Assembly: GCA_030407315.1 (NCBI GenBank)
Contig: JALQPE010000504.1
Location: 62,001 to 126,000 of the forward strand
Source of the DNA: Asparagopsis taxiformis
Taxonomy: Eukaryota; Rhodophyta; Florideophyceae; Bonnemaisoniales; Bonnemaisoniaceae
Direction: 5' to 3'
Length of the DNA: 64,000 bases
Shown here: piece after piece, positions 63,901 to 64,000 of the stretch
Position numbering within the stretch: the stretch's first letter is position 1
Layout of the letters: every line of letters starts with the position of its first letter
Made by a program: the position numbers and the translations under genes
The notes under the pieces: model-generated
The model's database searches: none
What the model saw: only the letters and a program-made list of their open reading frames with translations
What the model was told of the DNA's origin: nothing

Positions 63901-64000
63901 AGAAGTGGCACTTGGCTAGTTTTAGGGTTACCCCTGCCTTCCTCAACAGTGTGAGTACCTGATCCACCTGATGAAGGTGTTCTTCCTCACTCCGTGAGAA
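60944..64000 (-). CDS. Ty3/Gypsy (chromovirus) Pol, partial: RT end, RNase H, integrase, chromodomain
   Basis: Minus strand, open from the right window edge to 60944, about 1018 codons. In order: end of RT (KCHFFEAKVDYLGHVV), thumb (QMRSFLGSCGVFRRFVKGY), RNase H (VDTDASAYQIGCALL, TERECLAVVWAV, RSDHNALRWL), an H2C2 zinc finger (HHDVLAGHPGQNR...CQACAKNR), integrase core (SIDLLGPL, LLSDNGPQFASKLF, YHPQTNGQVERYNR; the D, D, E residues), a GPFKV module, and a C-terminal chromodomain (DDLIDYVVDDDQEEWFLVKW, YGY). Chromodomain integrases target chromatin marks. No stop or frameshift was seen. Gag, protease and the RT active site lie outside the window. Confidence 0.9.
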   Translation of the reverse strand, partial: FSRSEEEHLHQVDQVLTLLRKAGVTLKLAKCHFFEAKVDYLGHVVMPGKLAVAQTATDAIAKATFPTTPTQMRSFLGSCGVFRRFVKGYADISHPLNAMLTKENLPSFGSMPPTEEQRHAFEQLKESLVQPPILALPRVGKPYIVDTDASAYQIGCALLQQQDDDDYRPVGYWSRTLTKPERGYSPTERECLAVVWAVTTLRPYLEQTKFVVRSDHNALRWLMNITDPSGRLCRWRLRLSEFDYTIVYRPGRVHQVPDALSRVETEGLDPHPVDDEIPTLFAYDLTQEVSVTEEMNPWFFDVLIARNYTDKSLTGINPAVLTTHPQTEGSEPITLNEWIEEQRSDDFCQQVLTSQKSDTVFFEDDKGVLRRKSTLDNSHQVVVPRALRPRLLKMCHHDVLAGHPGQNRMYETMRLSYYWPAMAADITATVERCQACAKNRLKLRRHANTLKLFPASAPLEEVSIDLLGPLPKTKKGNLHLLVITCRFTKLTQVVPLRSITAYHVAVAFCTHWVFKYGPPRTLLSDNGPQFASKLFQAVCLQLGTKNLFTTTYHPQTNGQVERYNRTLLNMLRNYVNENQNDWDVYAPALTYAYNTHVHRTTGTTPFDLILSRPPPPYSLHHSTRSRQKPDAFLKQDFLQRIAHAIEKSGQRLQATQARYKRDFDRRIRKTKRLLQEGDYVYLDNPEVRERNKLTPLAQGPFKVAKAGRRTVHIERDGLVEQVSHDRVTYAPQPEQEIPHSRLTSNGAPVPAARTDDQAANTVPTMAEERLRRETSGPQRVPLHTGQPPGHPVTKPLSSRPAVEGNSVTNTPSIGPRRTVFEEGAQADIRRNNNAASQPMPTQIDLAEDETLDTMQEPASQDANKTFSRLRRSTHKAPTGTSPKKNSRSRRQTRISGPHGMEISQEATSAEPINPAGDTDNTGSRRRSSSQEVIPEPGTVSQNLEPPEEQEFAIDDLIDYVVDDDQEEWFLVKWYGYRDPTWTQRHNVPDEQISRYFRKVDRQAGKKTSKRRTAKRRGK

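Overview
This window is eukaryotic and consists almost entirely of mobile DNA. The evidence is a chromodomain-bearing Ty3/Gypsy pol, Ty1/Copia fragments, a MULE transposase with a SWIM zinc finger, tRNA-like A/B-box sequences and a GT-AG intron. Most long reading frames have no introns, so the host genome is probably intron-poor and repeat-rich; a red alga or an early-diverging fungus would fit, but the sequence does not settle this. No region looks like ordinary, intact host gene space. A stretch around 51.7-54.7 kb holds decayed, non-transposon-like coding remnants.

The main theme is a set of mobile cassettes that encode ParB-like proteins together with chromatin or DNA modification enzymes. 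Cassette family I is present three times. Copy 1 (32396 to about 41067) carries terminal CACTAC ends with subterminal repeats, gene A (unknown, coiled coil), gene B (unknown, antisense), gene C (ParB-like domain followed by a beta-class DNA methyltransferase) and a SET-domain gene. Copy 2 (22979 to about 29789) carries A, B and a truncated C. Copy 3 (about 2.2-8.9 kb) is inverted, nearly identical to copy 2 in gene A, and decayed. Palindromic arrays sharing the odd palindrome TACC(S)GGTA lie on the far side of gene C in copies 1 and 3.

A second, unrelated ParB cassette at 17.3-21.0 kb is three overlapping minus-strand frames: a ParB-like protein, a basic repeat protein and a 2-oxoglutarate/Fe(II) dioxygenase-like protein. 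It is bracketed by 388-bp direct repeats. A third ParB system at 41.7-47.8 kb is a ParB-methyltransferase reading frame split by one TAA, followed by a DDE-like (DUF7869-type) protein. A second dioxygenase-like gene sits at 55.0-56.5 kb beside a Gypsy LTR.

Layout, left to right: partial Gag (1-1264, minus) with a hairpin-repeat leader; 118-bp palindromic satellite blocks (2.2-4.9 kb); inverted cassette copy 3; Copia RT/RNase H (8.9-10.4 kb); MULE (12.0-13.3 kb); a poorly coding region (13.7-16.1 kb); 388-bp repeats and the ParB/dioxygenase cassette (16.1-21.9 kb); Gly-codon-rich tandem repeats (22.3-22.8 kb); cassette copy 2; Copia LTR, initiator-Met half-tRNA primer site, a zinc-finger ORF and gag (29.8-32.4 kb), interrupted by cassette copy 1; the ParB-MTase/DDE system; a deleted DDE relic (48.8-49.9 kb); decayed remnants; the dioxygenase; and a Gypsy element (56.5-64.0 kb, running off the window) with a 1067-residue antisense ORF.

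The working inference is that these cassettes are selfish elements whose ParB-like proteins recognise palindromic arrays, while the methyltransferase, SET and dioxygenase proteins mark or unmark element DNA or chromatin. The domains and repeats are read directly; the link between them is inferred.
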